A stretch of 64,000 nt of DNA from assembly GCF_950295315.1 (NCBI RefSeq), contig NC_080176.1, positions 36,295,263 to 36,359,262 on the forward strand. The letters are read 5' to 3'. The stretch is from Erinaceus europaeus. Lineage: Eukaryota; Chordata; Mammalia; Eulipotyphla; Erinaceidae. This document shows, one piece after another, positions 59,250 to 64,000 of this stretch (the first letter of the stretch is position 1; the number at the start of each line of letters is the position of its first letter). The notes under the pieces are model-generated. The model was not told the DNA's origin. It did not search any database and worked only from the letters and a program-made list of their open reading frames with translations. A program made the position numbers and the translations under genes.

Positions 59250-59830
59250 TGTCCTTCCTCCCCCAAACTCCCCTCCACCCCTTCTCTCTCCAGGTTCTGA
59301 TGTTTAGAACCCTATGGTCATTTTCCCTAATTTAGTTTCTCCTCCTTGGGAGTATGGATCAAAATTCTTTACAGGGTGTAGAAGGTGGAAGGTCTGGCTT
59401 CTGTAACTGCCTCTCTGCTGGACATAGGTATTAGCAGGTCTATCCACATCCCCAGCCTGTCTCTCTTTCCCTAGTGGGATAGGGCTGTGGAGAGGTGAGG
59501 TTCTGGGACACATTGTTGAGGTTGTGTACCCCAGGGAATTTAGGATAGAATCATAGTAGCATGTGCAACTTAGTTGCTGAAAGGCAGTAAGTTATAAAGC
59601 AGGAAAAATAGTTTAATAAATAGGAACCAAAAAGTAGGAATAGAGCAGATAGGAATAGGGGTTTTAGGGTGAAAAGAAGCTAGGAAGTCTATTTTAGTTA
59701 TATTCCAAGTGGCCCATGAGTTTTGTAATTTTTGCTTGAGCTTAATAGCTAACATGGAGGTGGTCTAAAAACGTCTGGGAAAATGGTTATCAGAGTTGAG
59801 AACAGGCCTAGGAAGCATTGGCCTACTGGA
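59250..59830 (-). mobile_element. Repeat F copy
   Basis: It has TTGGGAGTATGGATCAAA, a diverged ATAGGTATTAGCAGGTC block and GGACACATTGTTGAGG in order. It shares the left-to-right orientation of all other copies. Confidence 0.65.
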
Positions 59831-59959
59831 AACATTCTAAGTAGGATGCCCTCTGATATCTTAATGACATATCAGACTTGATTTCTTGGAAACAATGTGT
59901 TTAATTTTCATCACAAATAAATTGCTACAATGACATGTAAATAACTCATTAAAATAGGT

Positions 59960-60118
59960 GTTGGCTAAATAGCTTACTTGGATAGTGTACTGCGTTGCCA
60001 TGTGAACAACCCAGATTTAAGCCCAGCTCCCACCAAATTGAAGGAAGCTTTAGTGCTGTGGCCTCTTTCATTGTCTGCCTCTCTACCTTCTTGTCTCTAT
60101 ATTAAAGAAAAATAAATC
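59960..60118 (+). repeat. SINE D
   Basis: GGTGTTGGCTAAATAGCTTA head, CACCAAATTGAAGGAAGC body and CTCTATATTAAAGAAA tail. Confidence 0.75.
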
Positions 60119-60639
60119 TCTTAGTGACATTTAACTCCTCTAGTGCTTTTTAATACCTATCAAATGTCAAGTGTTCTTTGACTTCTGTTATCTACCACAT
60201 CTGTCATTTACCACAGTTCCATTATTTGAATGTATATCGCATGGACCCTAAGTTATTCATTTAAGAAAACCTTAAAAGATAAACGTTAAGGTGAAATACC
60301 AAATTTTAAGTAAATAAATCTTAGTTTCTTTTAACAGTTAACAGTGCCTTCATTTTGAAATAGTTTTGATTTTTGGTCTTACTTCATTTGGAATTCTAAA
60401 GGTATAAATTGGCTTTACTAATAGTAAATAGCTTTAGAAATGCTTGAAAGTCTAAAAATGTTAAGTGGTGAAAGAAGAAAGATAAAGTATCTGTGTTTTC
60501 CTAAGAGCCTTAATCTTCAAGAGGATTTTATACAAAGTCAACTAGACTAAATTATTATCACCTTAAAATGCTGTAATGTACAGTTTTGGCTCATTTTATA
60601 TTTCCCTTTTTTGAACTATTGTTCAAGTAATGTACATTA

Positions 60640-60782
60640 TAAAGTTTTATATTGTGTGCCTGCTTTGTGATGTTCAGAACCCAGGTTTGAGCCAGGCTAC
60701 CACCACACCAGAGCAGCTTCTGGTTGTGGTATCTTTCTCTTCTCCTTTGTCTCTGATTCTCTCTTTATATCTGAAAGAAGTC
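60640..60782 (+). repeat. SINE D
   Basis: CCCAGGTTTGAGCCAGGC box and GCTTCTGGTTGTGGTATC body; the head is weak. Confidence 0.6.
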
Positions 60783-61244
60783 AACTCAAAGTGGTGAAGA
60801 TTTAATGATGACAAATTAATAAGTACAGTTGTATAGTTGTAATGAAAACAGTATATCCAGTTCCACTCTCCGACCCCTCTCTCATTTTTAGTTCTCCAAA
60901 GTTATACATGATGTATGTTCACTTTATACTTGATTTATCAATTCAAGAAAATGCCCATTTACTTTTTGTTTTGATAGGGAATCTATTTGCTCCTTTTGCT
61001 CACCTGTTTTTGAATTGTCATTATTACAGTTCTCTTTTACTTTGGAACTTTAGTGCATATATTTATGTAAAAACATTACTTCACATATTTTTTACAAGAA
61101 CTAATTAGACAGTGTCTTCCACCCCCAAAAATTGTTATTTTGTGTCATCTGAATTATTTTTTCCACAATTAATTGGTTTTTCTTTCATGTTATTGATTTA
61201 CTTCATATAACAATTGCCCTTTGGTAATCAGCATTTAAGAATAT

Positions 61245-61512
61245 GAGGCTGGGGAGTCTGGTAGTGCAGCAGGTTAAGCGCAAGTGGCGCAAAGCACAAG
61301 GACCAGCATAAGGATCTTGGTTTGAGCATCAGCTCCCCACCTACAGGGGAGTCACTTCACAAGCGACTATGTATTTTCTCTTCCCTTCTCTGTCTTCCTC
61401 TCCTCTTTCTATTTCTCTCTGTCCTATCCAACAGCAATGACATCAATAATAACAATAATAACTACAACAATAAAACAAGGGCAACAAAAGGAAATAAATT
61501 TTTTTAAAGAAG
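61245..61512 (+). repeat. SINE A
   Basis: GGGGAGTCTGGTAGTGCAG head, CCCCACCTACAGGGGAGTC and an AACAATAATAACTACAAC tail. Confidence 0.9.
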
Positions 61513-61681
61513 AATATGAGGCTGTATTGAGTTTTCTGCATAGTTGGCATGATGCTCTCTGCTTTAAGCTTATATCTGTCTTAGCCCAGCCTGTCTTCCT
61601 CCTTCCCTCAGGAGTTTTTCTATGAATAGGAAGGTTGACTGGGGACTTAGTATATCTGGGGAGTTTTACTTTTCATTAAGA

Positions 61682-61790
61682 AAATAGAGACTGGTGATGT
61701 GACTCAGTGGTGAATATGCAGGACTTTCATTCTTCAGGCCCAGAGTTCTATCACCAGAATTCACAAACTAAATAAAATAATAAAATTTAG
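61682..61790 (+). repeat. SINE, short, E-like
   Basis: GACTGGTGATGTGACTCAG head and AGTTCTATCACCAGAATTC, with an AAATAAAATAATAAA tail. Confidence 0.45.
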
Positions 61791-61929
61791 ACTGCACCCC
61801 TAAAGCATATTTCCTTAAGTGTTAATATTATCTCACTAGAAAGTGTAAAAAGAAAAACAAAAGGGAGGAACTATCATTTGTCTTAGCAGGTCCTCCTTAG
61901 GTAAGACTTCACAGTAGGGTACTGGCACT

Positions 61930-62190
61930 CAGCTGTGGTTCTATTTTTATAATTTTGAAATGTTCTGTCAATATCCTTTTCCGTGTATTTGATGGTTTCT
62001 GATCTCATGTCCATGTCTTTGATCCCTTTGAAGTTGACTTTTTTCATATTGACATGTGGTGGTCTTATTTCAGTCATCTTCATGTTTCAATTCAATTTTA
62101 CCAGGCTCCTTTCTCCACTTAATGTTTTGGGATCCCCAATGGTCTACATCTTTAGGTCTTTCCTATAAAACTGATCAGACTTCCTAGAAA
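61930..62190 (-). mobile_element. Old L1 ORF2 fragment
   Basis: The minus-strand frame 62083-61883 keeps a KDMDMRSETIKYTEKDI stretch, matching the ORF2 region just beyond the RT core. It is diverged. Confidence 0.65.
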
Positions 62191-62494
62191 AGTCTTTTTA
62201 GTTCAAAGTGTAGTAGGACTGGCAACTAGTATTCTGTTTGGCCAACTAAGTAAATGACAAGAATCTGAGAATTGGTTGCATTAACAAACTTAACTGAACC
62301 TGCTGCTGTCTCCCAAACTCTATCTTCTATAGATACTGAAGTTCAGTTATCTGATGGGAATGGAGGAGGTAGCACTTAACTGCACTGAAACTTGGAGAAT
62401 ATCTTACTATGATGACTTCATGAAACATGCTTTAAGTCAGTTACTCCTGGTTTCAGTAGTGCACCTTCTGGGACTACGGTGTAGTTCAGATTGT

Positions 62495-62625
62495 TTCTAG
62501 GCACTGCAATCCAATAGAATTTTCTATGAAAATAGAAATCTAGTCAGTCCAATATGATAGTGACTGTACACATACAGGCATGTTAATGCTGCTGAGGAAC
62601 ATTAATTAATTTATTAATTAATTTA
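62495..62625 (+). mobile_element. MER5-like hAT-Charlie fossil
   Basis: CACTGCAATCCAATAGAATT, a TCTATGAAAATAGAAAT block and a second CCAATATGATAG follow the order of MER5 5' ends. It is diverged. Confidence 0.55.
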
Positions 62626-62861
62626 ACTAATTGAAGTAACTACATGGACTGTGGGTATCATTTTGGACAACTCAATTCTAGATTTTCTCTACTGCTGGCT
62701 TAAGAGTTGGCATTTGAATAAATTTTTTGACAATGAGCCTTGCCTTCGACATTTACCACCTTGCCATGATGCCATGATGTCCGTAGGTAATTTGCTCTGA
62801 TGTTCTGTTCTTTGATAAACTAAGTGTACATTGCGGTGATTCAGCATTAGAAAACATTGTG

Positions 62862-63085
62862 TGGGAACTGCCTGTAGTGCACCCAGTAAAGCACACACCC
62901 ATGCCTTGCCTGCAGAGGGAAGCTTCATAAGTGGTGGAGCAGCTCTGCTGTTGTTTCTCTTCCTCTCCCTGTCTCCCTATTTCTAAGAAAGGGGGTGGGG
63001 GGAGGGGCAGACCACCAGGACTGGTGGAGTTTTCCAGACAAACCCCAGCAATAACCTTGATGGCAACAAAAATGAAAACATTGCC
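62862..63085 (+). repeat. SINE B with 3' module
   Basis: TGCCTGTAGTGCACCCAG head, GCTTCATAAGTGGTGGAGC body, then GACCACCAGGACTGGTGG and CCCCAGCAATAACCTTGATG. Confidence 0.7.
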
Positions 63086-63094
63086 TTCATCTAG

Positions 63095-64000
<906 letters not shown>

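Overview
The window is a piece of mammalian nuclear genome. It is AT-rich and intron-dominated, densely packed with tRNA-derived SINEs, L1 fragments and one endogenous retrovirus, and has no bacterial-style gene packing. The SINE families are of the kind I associate with hedgehogs (Erinaceidae, probably Erinaceus). That assignment rests on recall of the repeats, not on a search. A 200-base N gap at 38727-38926 marks it as draft assembly.

The only host gene I can support is RBBP8 (CtIP), on the + strand. Positions 1-11085 are upstream intergenic DNA, with SINEs, a MER5-like DNA transposon fossil and a perfect 15-unit telomeric repeat. Positions 11086-12185 are a CpG-island promoter with three tandem CRE-bearing modules, GC boxes and an NRF1 palindrome; a non-coding first exon probably ends there. 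Coding exons lie at 13874-13982, 32150-32192, 42106-42201 and 63211-63323. They join in phase and encode the first 120 residues of CtIP: the N-terminal tetramerisation segment, the long coiled coil and the C89-x-x-C92 pair. The rest of the gene lies beyond the right edge.

The introns (about 18, 10 and 21 kb) are mostly transposon-derived. Labels used here: SINE A is a tRNA-type head with an AAC/AAT-rich tail, sometimes with an extra 3' module; SINE B is a related form with a shorter CT-rich tail; SINE C is a short '...ataatggttatgcaaa...' type; SINE D is an '...agctcacttgg...' type; SINE E is a '...ggataaagcattgga...' type; repeat F is an unclassified retroposon of up to about 1.1 kb. Other content: L1 pieces (nearly all antisense to RBBP8), two mariner-like palindromic MITEs (30.9-31.2 kb), a 703-bp solo LTR with 6-bp target duplication (29331-30033), and a proviral ERV (51536-57565) with matched LTRs, 6-bp target duplication, Lys-type primer site, polypurine tract and broken gag, protease, RT and env-TM remnants.

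I found no undescribed coding system. The best leads are the CRE triplication, the interstitial telomere tract, expanding minisatellites inside the ERV, the MITE pair, repeat F, a 3' module shared between SINE classes, and the strand bias of autonomous elements within the gene.
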